DNA from: Pseudomonas fluorescens
Lineage (GTDB): Bacteria; Pseudomonadota; Gammaproteobacteria; Pseudomonadales; Pseudomonadaceae
NCBI RefSeq assembly: GCF_902497745.1
Contig: NZ_CABVHJ010000018.1
Location: 1,428 to 53,036, forward strand
Direction of reading: 5' to 3'
DNA: 51,609 bases
Below are positions 1 to 8,841 of this stretch, one piece after another (within the stretch, counting starts at the first letter, position 1; the number at the start of each line of letters is the position of its first letter). The notes beneath the pieces were generated by a model. It searched no databases. It was not told the DNA's origin and was given only the letters and a program-made list of their open reading frames with translations. A program made the position numbers and the translations under genes.

Positions 1-1
1 T

Positions 2-37
2 TGGGATAACACGGAGTCGGACGACGACCATGACTGA
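2..37 (+). CDS. pqiA: C-terminal end of PqiA-like inner-membrane protein (partial)
   Basis: The frame closed by the TGA at 35-37 encodes an acidic tail (W-D-N-T-E-S-D-D-D-H-D) and overlaps the start of pqiB by 8 bases. In known pqi operons the integral membrane protein PqiA precedes PqiB with such coupling, so this is most likely the last 11 codons of pqiA. Only the tail is visible, so the identity rests on position and not on a domain. Confidence 0.55.
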   Translation, partial: WDNTESDDDHD

Positions 38-2333
38 TTTGCCCGTAGCGAAAACCCGACCGGCTTCGAACTGGTCTGCCATTTGGGTACTGCCCCTGAT
101 CGCGCTGATCATCGGCGGCTGGCTTGGCTGGCGTGCCTACTCCGAGACTGGTATCGAAATCCAGATCCGCTTCGAGAGTGGCGAAGGCATTCAGGCCAAC
201 AAGACCGAGGTCATGTACAAAGGCATGTCGGTCGGCAAGGTCAAGGCGCTTAAACTCGACGATGAGGGCAACTCCAAAGGGGTGATTGCCACCGTCGAGA
301 TGAATAAAGACGTCGAGCAATACCTCAAGACCAGCACGCGCTTCTGGCTGGTCAAACCGAGTGTGACCCTGGCCGGTATTACCGGTCTGGAAACCCTGGT
401 CTCCGGTAACTACGTGGCCATCAGCCCTGGCGAAGGCGAACCGGTGCGCAAGTTCAAAGCGCTGGCCGAGGAGCCGCCGCTGTCGGATGCCAAACCTGGT
501 CTGCACCTGACCATCAAGGCTGATCGTCTCGGTTCTTTGGATCGCGGCAGCCCGGTGTTCTACAAGCAAATCAAGGTTGGCCAGATCAAAAGCTACGTGC
601 TCTCGGAAGACCAAAGTACCGTTGAGCTGAAAGTCTTCATCGAGCCGACCTACGCCAAACTGGTGCGCAAACACACGCGTTTCTGGAATGCCAGCGGCAT
701 CAGCATCGACGCCAACCTGTCCGGGGTGAAAGTGCGCAGCGAATCGCTGGCCAGCATCGTCGCCGGCGGCATCGCCTTCGCTACGCCGGAGAACCGCAAG
801 GACAGTCCGCCGACCGATCCAAGCCTGCCATTCCGACTCTACGAGGATTTCGACGCTGCTGCTGCCGGGATCCGTGTGAAGGTCAAACTCAGCGACTTCG
901 AAGGCCTGCAGGCCGGCCGTACGCCGGTAATGTACAAAGGCATTCAGGTCGGCAATCTGAAAGCGCTGAAGGTCGATCCGGATCTGAACAGCGCTACAGC
1001 CGAGCTGACCCTTGATCCACTGGCTGAAGACTATCTGGTTGACGGCACGCAGTTCTGGGTGGTCAAACCATCGATTTCTCTGGCCGGTATCACCGGTCTG
1101 GAAGCCTTGGTGAAAGGTAACTACATCGCTGTGCGTCCAGGGGATAAAGGCGCTGCACCGAAACGTGAATTCGAGGCCCGGCCGAAAGCGCCGCCGCTGG
1201 ATCTGCGTTCGCCGGGTCTGCACCTGGTGTTGTTCACCGATACCCTTGGCTCGATCGATGTCGGCAGTCCGATTCTGTACAAACAGGTCAAGGTCGGTTC
1301 GGTGCAGAGCTATCAGTTCTCCAAGACCAAGAAGCAATTGGTCATTGGCGTGCACATCGATAAGGAATACGAAAACCTGGTCAACGCCTCGACGCGCTTT
1401 TGGAATGTCAGTGGCATCACGTTGACCGGCGGACTGACCGGTGGCATTCAGGTCAAGAGTGAGTCGCTGCAGACCCTGATGGCCGGTGGTATCGCCTTCG
1501 AGACACCGCAAGCCAAGGCGCCGTTGCAGAAACGCATTCCGCGTTTCCGTCTGTTCGCCAATCACGATGACGCTAACCAGAAGGGCGCCGTAGTGACGAT
1601 CAAGGTCGATCGCGCTGATGGTTTGCGCAGCGGCACGCCGGTTCGCTTCAAGGGCCTGGATGTCGGCAAGATCGAAAGTGTTGATCTGACTGATGATCTG
1701 CAATCGGTAATCCTCACGGCGCGCATCACTGAAGTGCCGGAGAAGATCGCCCGGGTCGGCAGTCAGTTCTGGGTGGTCAAACCGGAGCTGGGCCTGATCA
1801 AGACAGAGAATCTGGAAACCTTGGTGACCGGGAAGTACATCGAAGTGCAACCAGCGGCGAAGAACCTCGGCCCGCAGAAAAACTTCGTTGCCCTGGCCAG
1901 TGCGCCGGAAGTGACCAAGCAAGAGGCGGGTCTGAGTCTGGTACTGAGCGCTGCCCGTCGTGGTTCGCTGAAACCGGGTGTGCCAGTCACCTACCGCGAA
2001 ATTACTGTGGGTAAGGTCACCGGTTATGAACTGGGCCAGACCGCTGATCGCGTGTTGGTGCACATTTTGATCGAGCCGAAATACGCACCACTGGTGCGCA
2101 GTGGCAGTCGTTTCTGGAACACCAGCGGTGTCGGTTTTGATATCGGTTTGTTCAACGGACTGACAGTGCGCACCGAGTCGCTGGAGACGGCGATTCAGGG
2201 CGGGATTGCTTTTGCTACGCCGGACGGCGAGCGCATGGGCAACCCGGCGCGGGCTGAGCAGACGTTTCCGTTGTTCGACAAGTTTGAGGATGAGTGGCTG
2301 ACGTGGGCGCCGAAGATTTCGCTCGGTAAATAA
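30..2333 (+). CDS. pqiB: PqiB/LetB-type MCE protein with six MCE domains
   Basis: The 767-residue protein has one N-terminal membrane anchor (about residues 14-36) followed by six MCE units, starting near residues 42, 157, 280, 396, 519 and 634. Units 1, 3 and 5 carry variants of VMYKGMSVG; units 2, 4 and 6 carry variants of VFYKQIKVG. MCE proteins of this type stack hexameric rings into a tunnel that carries lipids between the inner and outer membranes. E. coli PqiB has three MCE domains and LetB seven, so six is intermediate and suggests repeated duplication of a two-domain unit. The start overlaps the end of the upstream pqiA frame. Downstream it converges on mksB with a shared terminator. 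Family certain; the exact partner set is inferred. Confidence 0.9.
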   Translation: MTDLPVAKTRPASNWSAIWVLPLIALIIGGWLGWRAYSETGIEIQIRFESGEGIQANKTEVMYKGMSVGKVKALKLDDEGNSKGVIATVEMNKDVEQYLKTSTRFWLVKPSVTLAGITGLETLVSGNYVAISPGEGEPVRKFKALAEEPPLSDAKPGLHLTIKADRLGSLDRGSPVFYKQIKVGQIKSYVLSEDQSTVELKVFIEPTYAKLVRKHTRFWNASGISIDANLSGVKVRSESLASIVAGGIAFATPENRKDSPPTDPSLPFRLYEDFDAAAAGIRVKVKLSDFEGLQAGRTPVMYKGIQVGNLKALKVDPDLNSATAELTLDPLAEDYLVDGTQFWVVKPSISLAGITGLEALVKGNYIAVRPGDKGAAPKREFEARPKAPPLDLRSPGLHLVLFTDTLGSIDVGSPILYKQVKVGSVQSYQFSKTKKQLVIGVHIDKEYENLVNASTRFWNVSGITLTGGLTGGIQVKSESLQTLMAGGIAFETPQAKAPLQKRIPRFRLFANHDDANQKGAVVTIKVDRADGLRSGTPVRFKGLDVGKIESVDLTDDLQSVILTARITEVPEKIARVGSQFWVVKPELGLIKTENLETLVTGKYIEVQPAAKNLGPQKNFVALASAPEVTKQEAGLSLVLSAARRGSLKPGVPVTYREITVGKVTGYELGQTADRVLVHILIEPKYAPLVRSGSRFWNTSGVGFDIGLFNGLTVRTESLETAIQGGIAFATPDGERMGNPARAEQTFPLFDKFEDEWLTWAPKISLGK

Positions 2334-2365
2334 CCTGAAGTTGATGTGGCGTCTACAAAGACGCC

Positions 2366-2380
2366 TTCGCGAGCAAGTCG
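2366..2380. repeat. Degenerate half of a REP family B element
   Basis: The bases TTCGCGAGCAAGTCG match the inner half of the family B REP doublets seen elsewhere in this window, but no opposite arm follows. It sits 33 bases after the pqiB stop. It is probably an eroded single REP. Confidence 0.35.
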
Positions 2381-2416
2381 AAGAGGCCTCAAAGCCCAGC
2401 ACAAATCCCCAGCCAT

Positions 2417-2456
2417 AAAAAAGGGCCGCGATCCAAACAGATCGCGGCCCTTTTTA
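2417..2456. terminator. Bidirectional intrinsic terminator between pqiB and mksB
   Basis: A perfect stem GGGCCGCGATC / GATCGCGGCCC with a 6-base loop is flanked by six A on the left and five T on the right. It can stop transcription from pqiB on the plus strand and from mksB on the minus strand. Confidence 0.9.
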
Positions 2457-2476
2457 TTGCCTTCAGTTAACGCCGA

Positions 2477-5317
2477 TCAAACCGCATCAAGTTCCGGTTC
2501 ATCCGCCTCGACATTCAGCGTTGCCTTCACCACATCATGGCGACGGATGTACTTCCAGTCCGCCTCATCAATGTAGATGCCTGCCGGGCCGCTGCCGCCT
2601 TCCAGGTCGATCGCGACACTGGCGCAGACCTGCGGCTTCACACTCGCCAGAATCGGCACGAAGCCCAGTTGCAGACTGGTTTCCAGCAGCGCGGCCTGGT
2701 TCTTCTCGTCGATGTCCGCCGCCTCATCGAGGTAGTAAGGCAGACGCACGCGACCGGCCTGGTCGCGATCCATCAAGTGCAGCAACAAGTACATGTTGGT
2801 CAGCGCCTTGATGGTCATGGTCGTGCCGTTGGACGCCGCGCCATCGATGTCTGTGTGGATCACCGGCTGGCCGTTGACCTTGGTGATCTCGAAGGCCAGT
2901 TCGAACAAGTCCTTGAGACCGAGTTGGTTGTGGTTTGCCGCCACCAGCCGCGCCAGGTATTCCTTGGCCTCTTCGTTCTTGTTGTCCTGCTCGGCACTTT
3001 GGCTGAGGTCGAACACCGACAGGGTTTCGCCTTCTTCGTACTGACCGGCGCTGTGGATGATCTGGTCGATGTGCTTGAGGGCTTCCTTGTTCGGCGCGAG
3101 GACGATGCGGAAGCTCTGCAGGTTGGAGACCTGACGCTTGTTGATCTCGCGGTTGAACAGCGCCAGTTGATGCTCGAGGCTGTCGTAGTCGCTGCGAATG
3201 TTGCGCAGGGTCCGGGCGATGTCGGTGACTGCCGCACGACGGGCCTTGCCCAGCGTCAGCGCTTCATCGGTGCGGTGCGCGTAAGCGTTGATCAGCAACG
3301 ACAGGCGGCGCTCCATGTCGTCTTCGCTGTCGAACTTGGCCACGCCTTTGAGGCGCACTTGCGCGTACAGCGCTTCGATCTGACCGTCGGCGCGCAGCAG
3401 GCCTTGCCAGCTGTCCTGATAGTCGTTGAGCAGCGGTAGCAGGTTGTCCATCGAATCGTCGACCGGATCCATGAACGGCGTACCGAACGGCAGATCCGCC
3501 GGCAGCAACTGACGACGACGCAGCGCATCGTCGAGGGTGCGTTGCTTGGCTTCCATATCCGCGATCTGGCGACCGACCAGTTGCAGCTTGGCCGACAGTT
3601 GCTGGACGCGCTCGGTGAACGCGTCACTGGAACGCTTGAGTTCGTCCTGCGCGCCTTCCATCTGCGCCAGTTGCTCGAGCTTGTCGCTTTCTTCGGCGCT
3701 CAAAGTCTGCGTGCGGCGGAAGTCTTCCAGGGCTTTCTGCGCATCCAGAACCTGCTGGTACAGCGCTTCGGTCTGGGTCTTGCTCGCGGCGCGGTCGGCG
3801 GCCACGGCCTGCTGGGTTTTCAGTTGCTTGAGTTCTTTTTCCAGACGCTCTTTCTGATCACGCAACGCGGCGCGGTCAGCCAAGGCCTGCAGCGCCGGCG
3901 GCTCGATGTGCGAGATGTCGATCGACAGGCCCGGCACTTCGAAGCGCTCGCCTTTGAAACCATCAAGAATCAGCTCGACCGATTTGACCCACTCGCCATC
4001 GTCGTCGAGGGTGATGCCGTGTTCGCCCAGCGGCAGGCTGAACAGGGCACTGTTGAACAGCCGCATCAGACGCTCGACGTCCTGTTGCGAGAACTCCTCG
4101 CGCAGGCGGGCGTAGCTGTTGTTGTCGGCGTGATCAAGTTGTTGCTTCACCGACTTCAGGCGTTTTTCCAGATCGCGTACGCGCTCTTCCAGATCTTCCG
4201 CACTGAACTGGCGGGATTGCGCCAGGGCGCCGGCCAGTTCGTCGTGAGCGTCCTTGGCCGCGAGCAATTGTTGCTCCAGCACTTTGACGTCATCGACCAG
4301 CGCGAAGCGGTTCTTCAATACCGACAATTCACCGAGCCAACGCTGGATGCCGGAGATTTCCCGCTCCAGACGCATCAGTTCCTGGGTGCCGCCGCGTTGA
4401 TCGTTTTGCAGGCTGTCCTGCTCGCCACGGTAGTGATCGGCCTGAATCGTCAGCTCTTCCTTGCGCGCACTGGCGTAGTCCGACCAGGTGCCAAGCAACG
4501 AGTCGAGCAGTGGCGACAGACGATGCAGTTTGCCGCGCAGCACGTCGCGCTGTTTCACGCCGTTGGCCAAGGCTTCAACCAGCGGGCCGGCAGCGACCAG
4601 CGAGTTGTAGTCCTGTTCCATGCGGCGCACGTCGCGGAAGGCTTCTTCACACGCGGCGATGTAATCGACACTGCCGGAACGCAGGCTGTGTTCGAAGGCA
4701 TCGAGGAACAACTGCTTGAGCTTGGCCGCGGTGATTTCACGCATGTGCAGCAGGTTGATAAACAACGCGCGGAAAGTCTTCAGGCTCTGTTCGCTGGTGG
4801 AGCGCAGCGGAATCAAAGTCAGGTCGAGCGGGATCGACGTGTGACCGCCAACCAGCAAACGGCGCAGTTCATCGGGCTTGAGTTCGTAGGCTTTCAGGCC
4901 TTCTTTCTCAAGGTTGCTGAACAGTTCTTTCTGACGCAGGCAGGTGTCGTTTTTCTGGTAATGCGCCAGATCGAGCTTGCCGGCGTAGGCGAAGAACTGG
5001 TGACCGAAACCACCGCCCGGGCCGCGCCCGACCACGCCGATCACGTGCGGGCCGTGGGGCAGGTTCACTTCGACGAGGATGTAGCTGGTGTCGGACGCGA
5101 AGTAGAAACGCCGCGATTGTTCCAGGCTGTATTTGCCGAAACTCATGTCCGACATGCGCGCCAGAATCGGGAACTGCAAGGCGTTGATCGACGCCGATTT
5201 CCCGAGGTTGTTTGCGCCGTAAACCGACAACGGTTCTTCCAGCGGGAACAGGCCGAGGCTGTAACCTGCGGTGTTCAAAAGGGCAAAGCGGCGGATGCCG
5301 TAGCGTTCCTGGCTCAT
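2477..5317 (-). CDS. mksB: MksB, SMC-like ATPase of the MksBEF condensin
   Basis: The 946-residue protein has a Walker A motif GANNLGKSAS at residues 34-43, long central coiled coils rich in E, K, Q, R and L (about 220-700), and a C-terminal ABC-type ATPase half with signature-like GTTMTIKALTN near 833 and Walker B YYLDEA near 861. Length and layout match MksB, the shorter SMC-type subunit that loops and compacts DNA with kleisin MksF and MksE. The start overlaps the mksE stop by 4 bases (ATGA), typical of translational coupling. It is the last gene of the operon. No nuclease gene of the MksG/JetD type follows, which points to a chromosome-organising and not a plasmid-defence version. Confidence 0.93.
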   Translation of the reverse strand: MSQERYGIRRFALLNTAGYSLGLFPLEEPLSVYGANNLGKSASINALQFPILARMSDMSFGKYSLEQSRRFYFASDTSYILVEVNLPHGPHVIGVVGRGPGGGFGHQFFAYAGKLDLAHYQKNDTCLRQKELFSNLEKEGLKAYELKPDELRRLLVGGHTSIPLDLTLIPLRSTSEQSLKTFRALFINLLHMREITAAKLKQLFLDAFEHSLRSGSVDYIAACEEAFRDVRRMEQDYNSLVAAGPLVEALANGVKQRDVLRGKLHRLSPLLDSLLGTWSDYASARKEELTIQADHYRGEQDSLQNDQRGGTQELMRLEREISGIQRWLGELSVLKNRFALVDDVKVLEQQLLAAKDAHDELAGALAQSRQFSAEDLEERVRDLEKRLKSVKQQLDHADNNSYARLREEFSQQDVERLMRLFNSALFSLPLGEHGITLDDDGEWVKSVELILDGFKGERFEVPGLSIDISHIEPPALQALADRAALRDQKERLEKELKQLKTQQAVAADRAASKTQTEALYQQVLDAQKALEDFRRTQTLSAEESDKLEQLAQMEGAQDELKRSSDAFTERVQQLSAKLQLVGRQIADMEAKQRTLDDALRRRQLLPADLPFGTPFMDPVDDSMDNLLPLLNDYQDSWQGLLRADGQIEALYAQVRLKGVAKFDSEDDMERRLSLLINAYAHRTDEALTLGKARRAAVTDIARTLRNIRSDYDSLEHQLALFNREINKRQVSNLQSFRIVLAPNKEALKHIDQIIHSAGQYEEGETLSVFDLSQSAEQDNKNEEAKEYLARLVAANHNQLGLKDLFELAFEITKVNGQPVIHTDIDGAASNGTTMTIKALTNMYLLLHLMDRDQAGRVRLPYYLDEAADIDEKNQAALLETSLQLGFVPILASVKPQVCASVAIDLEGGSGPAGIYIDEADWKYIRRHDVVKATLNVEADEPELDAV

Positions 5318-6015
5318 GCGTCGGACTCCTGTTCTTCGGCAATGGCGCGGGCCAGTGCGTCTTCTTCGCTTTCTTCTTCAAATTCCGAAAGATCGAGCGG
5401 GTCGTCGGTTTCGAGGAATTTGGCTTCGGCGGCTTCGTCGATCAGCACCGGCGCCGGCAGCGGCAATACGCTGTGCACGCTGGCCGCCAGATCGCGATCC
5501 TGCTGCACCGACAGGCACACGTCGAGGAAACGGTGCATCGGCGGCAGGAAGCGGTACACGCCGTTTTCTTCGCTGGCGAAACCGAGTTGAGTCATGCGGC
5601 GCATGATCTTTTCTTCGAGTTCTTCGACGGTCTGCACTTCGGCCTGAATGAACAGATCGCGGTATTTCTCCAGTAGCGACGGCAATTCTTCGCGGCCGAG
5701 GCTGCCGCCATCGAGCACGGCAATCGGGTCACGGCCCTGATCGGCCAGATGCTCTACGAGGATGAAGGTGAACAGCGCCAGACGTTGGGCAGTCTTGTTC
5801 ACCGCCGCAGCGGCCATGTCCGGCACGAAGTAGTAAAAACCACGGGTGTCGCAGACCATTTCAAAACCCAGCGCCTTGAACAGCGTGCGGTACTGATCCT
5901 GGAAGTTCGACAGTTGCGCGTACAACTCCGGGTCGCGGCGGCTGACGTGGTAACCCTTGAACAGCTCGCGGAAGATCGGCGCGAGTTGCGACAGTTCGGA
6001 AAGATCAAGATGCAT
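5314..6015 (-). CDS. mksE: MksE condensin subunit
   Basis: The 233-residue product begins MHLDLSELSQLAPIFRELF and is rich in short helices with an acidic C-terminal tail, as expected for MksE, the winged-helix KITE-type partner that binds kleisin MksF. I chose the ATG at 6015. A longer frame runs upstream but only as a low-complexity shadow of mksF. The chosen start overlaps the end of mksF by 11 bases, and the stop overlaps the start of mksB by 4, so all three subunits are translationally coupled. Confidence 0.9.
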   Translation of the reverse strand: MHLDLSELSQLAPIFRELFKGYHVSRRDPELYAQLSNFQDQYRTLFKALGFEMVCDTRGFYYFVPDMAAAAVNKTAQRLALFTFILVEHLADQGRDPIAVLDGGSLGREELPSLLEKYRDLFIQAEVQTVEELEEKIMRRMTQLGFASEENGVYRFLPPMHRFLDVCLSVQQDRDLAASVHSVLPLPAPVLIDEAAEAKFLETDDPLDLSEFEEESEEDALARAIAEEQESDA

Positions 6016-7282
6016 TGGGGATGCTCGCAGAATTCTCGGCGGCGCTGTCGCTGGCCGAGAGCAGGGCGAAGGAGCGCAGGCTGACCTGGTGCTCGTGAGT
6101 GTGGTATTCGCGGCGTTCCAGACGCTCGCGCTTGAAGCGTTTTTCCCGCGACAGGCGCGAGAACCAGTAGAGCAATTCGTCGGTGGCGCCGTCTGGTTCC
6201 TGCTCAAGCAGCCAGGTCATCAGGTCCGGCATCGGCAGGGCTTCTTCGCAGCGGTCGACCATCTCGCGCACGGTGCGTGGCGCGCGTGGCGCTTCGCCTT
6301 TCTGAATCTTGTGCGCCTTGGGGAAACGCGCCGGTTTCGGCTCGAAACGCGCCAAGGCATACACGTAGGCTTCAACCTGACTGGCGCTGCCGAGGAAGGT
6401 GCTCTGCGGGCGGGTGAACAGCGGCATCGCCGCTTGCGGTACGGCATCAATGCCTTTGCGGCGAATCGCTGCCAACGCCAACGCGGCGCCACGGGTAACG
6501 GCGTTGTGCCGGCGCGCTTCTTCACGCAACGGCAGCAGCAGTTCACGGGCATGACGCAGGGTCAATTGCGCGCTGGTCTGCATTTCGAGGATGCGCGCGT
6601 GAGTTCGCAGGAGCATGTCGTCATCGACCAGATGGCCGAGGCGCTGCTGTTCGCTGAGCATTTTCAGCAGCACGGTTTCGACCTTGCGCACGCCTTGTTC
6701 GAAGGCGCCGTCGGCGTTGACCAGATCGATCATCGGCTCGACGTATTCGTCCCACGTCGCCAGCACTTCGGCGTAACGCTGACGCAGCGGGATCTGCCGG
6801 TCGCTGGTCTTCGCCCGTTCGGCGACGGCGACCAGCGCCTGTTCGTCGTTGTCGAGTTTCTTCAGCACGTCGCGTACACGCATGTCGAGCAGGCGCAATT
6901 GGCGGGCGAGGTCGTGGCCATCGCGGACTTCGAACGCGTCCTGGATGTAACCGGCCAGACGTTCGAGGTGACGCAGATAGGCTTCGATTTCCAGGCACAG
7001 GCCCAGTCGGTGTTCACGACGCAGGTAAGCGAGGAAGTCATGAATCTGTGCGTTCAGCTCGAAACGGTTCGGGCTTTTCGCCACCGGAATCAGAATATCG
7101 AGGCGAATCCACACGTCGAGCAGGCTGGTGATGTCCTGCGGCGTGCTGTCCAGTTGTTGGGCGGCCAGTTGCGAGCGCAGTTCGTTGAGGCTCAAAGTGC
7201 CTTGGTCGAAGTGCTCACACAGTGGCTCAAGCAGTGCCCAGTGTTCAGCGAGGGCGCGCAAGACGCGCTTGGGTTCGATCAT
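6005..7282 (-). CDS. mksF: MksF kleisin-like condensin subunit
   Basis: The 425-residue, mostly helical protein starts MIEPKRVLRALAEHW and ends in an arginine-rich helix pair (KRFKRERLERREY near the C terminus). It is the first gene of a three-gene operon with mksE and mksB, the order known for Mks condensins in pseudomonads. MksF bridges the MksB heads and recruits MksE. An in-frame ATG at 7369 would add 29 residues. Neither start has a strong Shine-Dalgarno, and I prefer 7282 because I recall family members starting MIEPK. The promoter should lie in 7283-7487, shared with the divergent psi-like gene. Confidence 0.88.
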   Translation of the reverse strand: MIEPKRVLRALAEHWALLEPLCEHFDQGTLSLNELRSQLAAQQLDSTPQDITSLLDVWIRLDILIPVAKSPNRFELNAQIHDFLAYLRREHRLGLCLEIEAYLRHLERLAGYIQDAFEVRDGHDLARQLRLLDMRVRDVLKKLDNDEQALVAVAERAKTSDRQIPLRQRYAEVLATWDEYVEPMIDLVNADGAFEQGVRKVETVLLKMLSEQQRLGHLVDDDMLLRTHARILEMQTSAQLTLRHARELLLPLREEARRHNAVTRGAALALAAIRRKGIDAVPQAAMPLFTRPQSTFLGSASQVEAYVYALARFEPKPARFPKAHKIQKGEAPRAPRTVREMVDRCEEALPMPDLMTWLLEQEPDGATDELLYWFSRLSREKRFKRERLERREYHTHEHQVSLRSFALLSASDSAAENSASIPNAS

Positions 7283-7466
7283 CGGAATGCCCGGCTGGTT
7301 GGCAATGAAAAGCGGCGATTGTACTGCATCACGAAGGATGCGATTCACTCTCGGGACGGGCTGTCGCATTCTTTGTATAAAGAGCGTGGTTAAAGCGCCT
7401 CGTGAAAGAGTATCGATCTACAACGGGCGATCTTGAACGAAGGGCGGTAGAATCAGCGCACTTCAG

Positions 7467-7475
7467 TTATCCACA
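7467..7475 (+). promoter_or_regulatory. DnaA box upstream of the psi-like gene
   Basis: TTATCCACA is a perfect match to the TTATNCACA DnaA box. It ends 12 bases before the TTG start at 7488 and follows a TAGAAT hexamer (7448-7453) that could be a -10 element, though no good -35 stands 17 bases before it. A second such 9-mer lies inside potF coding sequence, so chance occurrence is possible. Confidence 0.4.
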
Positions 7476-7487
7476 AGTGGCCGACCC

Positions 7488-8276
7488 TTGCTAATCGAGT
7501 CCCGCCGCCGCGCCTATTTGAACGCCATGCAGGTGGTCAACTGGCTGCCGCGCACCGAATTGCCTTTTGCCGCGCCTTCACGGCCCGAGCTGCTGGACAT
7601 GCCCGAGCCCGAGGTAGAGGCGCCGGTCGTGCTTGCACCGCAGGCCGAAGCCCCGGTGCAAGCGGCTGCCGCTCGTCCGGTCGAACGGCCGAAGATCGAA
7701 GTACCGCGTCCGTCGTTGGCCAGCACCCGGACCAACGCCAAACCGGTGGAAGAGGCCGACGACACGCCAGTCATCGCCAAACCGGCACCGGTGCCGCCAC
7801 CGCGTTTCGCCCTGCAATTGCTGCGCGCCGGACGTTGCCTGCTGCTGGTTGAGTTACCCACAGGCGAACCGTTCCAGAGCCGCGATCCGGCTTATCTGTT
7901 GCTCAAAGACATGTTGCGCGCCGCCGGTCTGCCGGATGCGCCGCAAATCGTCGGCGAGCCGGTGCGCTGGCCGTGGCTCAATCGCGGCACCATGGATCAG
8001 GGCCCGGAAGCGGCGCGTGACTTTGTGCAGGGGTTCCTTTCCGTGCAAATGGAAGCCGCTCCGTGCGCCTGCCTGTGGCTGATCGGCCTGCCGGCAGTAC
8101 GTTTTGCCGGTGAAGCGGATGCCGAAGCGTTCAATCGTGAATTGCAGATCGAAGGTCTGGGCTCGGCCTGGGCCATTCCCGGTCTGGAATTGTTAATGGA
8201 AGAGCCACAGCGCAAAGCCGCTGTGTGGCAAGCCATGCGTCGGCTGATGGCGCGCTGGAAAGAATCGAATGAGTGA
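7488..8276 (+). CDS. holD: Probable DNA polymerase III psi subunit (HolD-like)
   Basis: The 262-residue protein has three parts: a short basic N terminus (SRRRAYLNAMQVVNWLPR), a linker rich in Pro, Ala and Val (about 30-105), and a folded C-terminal half (107-262). Psi joins the clamp loader to chi and SSB. E. coli psi is far shorter but, as I recall, starts with an arginine pair and a leucine/tryptophan helix that binds chi, and lies directly upstream of rimI as here. A cryptic psi subunit is known for pseudomonads at this locus. Translation appears to start at TTG 7488, since the N-terminal motif lies before the next in-frame ATG (7530). The gene overlaps rimI by 8 bases. Confidence 0.75.
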   Translation: MLIESRRRAYLNAMQVVNWLPRTELPFAAPSRPELLDMPEPEVEAPVVLAPQAEAPVQAAAARPVERPKIEVPRPSLASTRTNAKPVEEADDTPVIAKPAPVPPPRFALQLLRAGRCLLLVELPTGEPFQSRDPAYLLLKDMLRAAGLPDAPQIVGEPVRWPWLNRGTMDQGPEAARDFVQGFLSVQMEAAPCACLWLIGLPAVRFAGEADAEAFNRELQIEGLGSAWAIPGLELLMEEPQRKAAVWQAMRRLMARWKESNE

Positions 8277-8721
8277 CGCTGTATCGTTCCGCCCGATGAC
8301 CGAGGCGGATCTGGAAACCGTGCTGAAAATCGAGTACGCCGCCTACAGCCATCCGTGGACCCGGGGGATTTTTCTCGACGGGCTGGGCAAGTACCAGATC
8401 TGGCTGATGTTTGAAGGTGAGCAGCAGGTTGGTCATGGGGTGGTGCAGATCATTCTGGATGAGGCGCATCTGCTCAATATCACCGTCAAACCGGAGAATC
8501 AGGGGCGCGGGCTGGGGCTGACGTTGCTCGAGCACTTGATGTCGCGGGCGTACGCGGCTTCGGCGCGGGAATGTTTTCTGGAAGTGCGTGACAGCAATAC
8601 GGGCGCATTCAAGTTGTACGAGCGGTATGGCTTCAACGAGATTGGCCGGCGTCGGGATTATTATCCGGCGGTGGGCGGGCGTGAGGATGCCGTCGTCATG
8701 GCCTGTACCCTGGTTGACTGA
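8269..8721 (+). CDS. rimI: Ribosomal protein alanine N-acetyltransferase RimI
   Basis: The 150-residue GNAT-fold protein carries the acetyl-CoA binding motif (QGRGLGLTLLEHLM, about 84-97), a glutamate in ECFLEVRDSN, and the late tyrosine of LYERYGF. RimI acetylates the N-terminal alanine of ribosomal protein S18. The start codon overlaps the end of the psi-like gene by 8 bases, matching the holD-rimI pairing of gamma-proteobacteria. A REP doublet starts six bases after the stop. Confidence 0.93.
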   Translation: MSDAVSFRPMTEADLETVLKIEYAAYSHPWTRGIFLDGLGKYQIWLMFEGEQQVGHGVVQIILDEAHLLNITVKPENQGRGLGLTLLEHLMSRAYAASARECFLEVRDSNTGAFKLYERYGFNEIGRRRDYYPAVGGREDAVVMACTLVD

Positions 8722-8726
8722 TGACC

Positions 8727-8817
8727 TGTAGGAGCTGCCGAAGGCTGCGATCTTTTGATTTTGCTTTTGATCTTACGAAACAAGATCAAAAGATCGCAGC
8801 CTTCGGCAGCTCCTACA
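8727..8817. repeat. REP doublet, family A copy 1
   Basis: Two perfect 33-base arms (TGTAGGAGCTGCCGAAGGCT followed by GCGATCTTTTGAT, and the reverse complement) flank a short AT-rich centre. It lies directly after rimI and before the convergent acidic protein gene, where it could act as a transcript-end hairpin. Confidence 0.92.
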
Positions 8818-8841
8818 GGGACCGAGTTTCAGCTCAAGTGA

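Noticed and set aside
3542..5590. 682-residue open frame on the plus strand across mksB and mksE
   Set aside because: It is the antisense shadow of strongly supported mksB/mksE coding sequence, with low-complexity Gln/Arg/Val-rich content and no domains.
2477..7369. Wadjet-type plasmid defence
   Set aside because: The fourth nuclease subunit is absent, and the place matches the housekeeping Mks operon.
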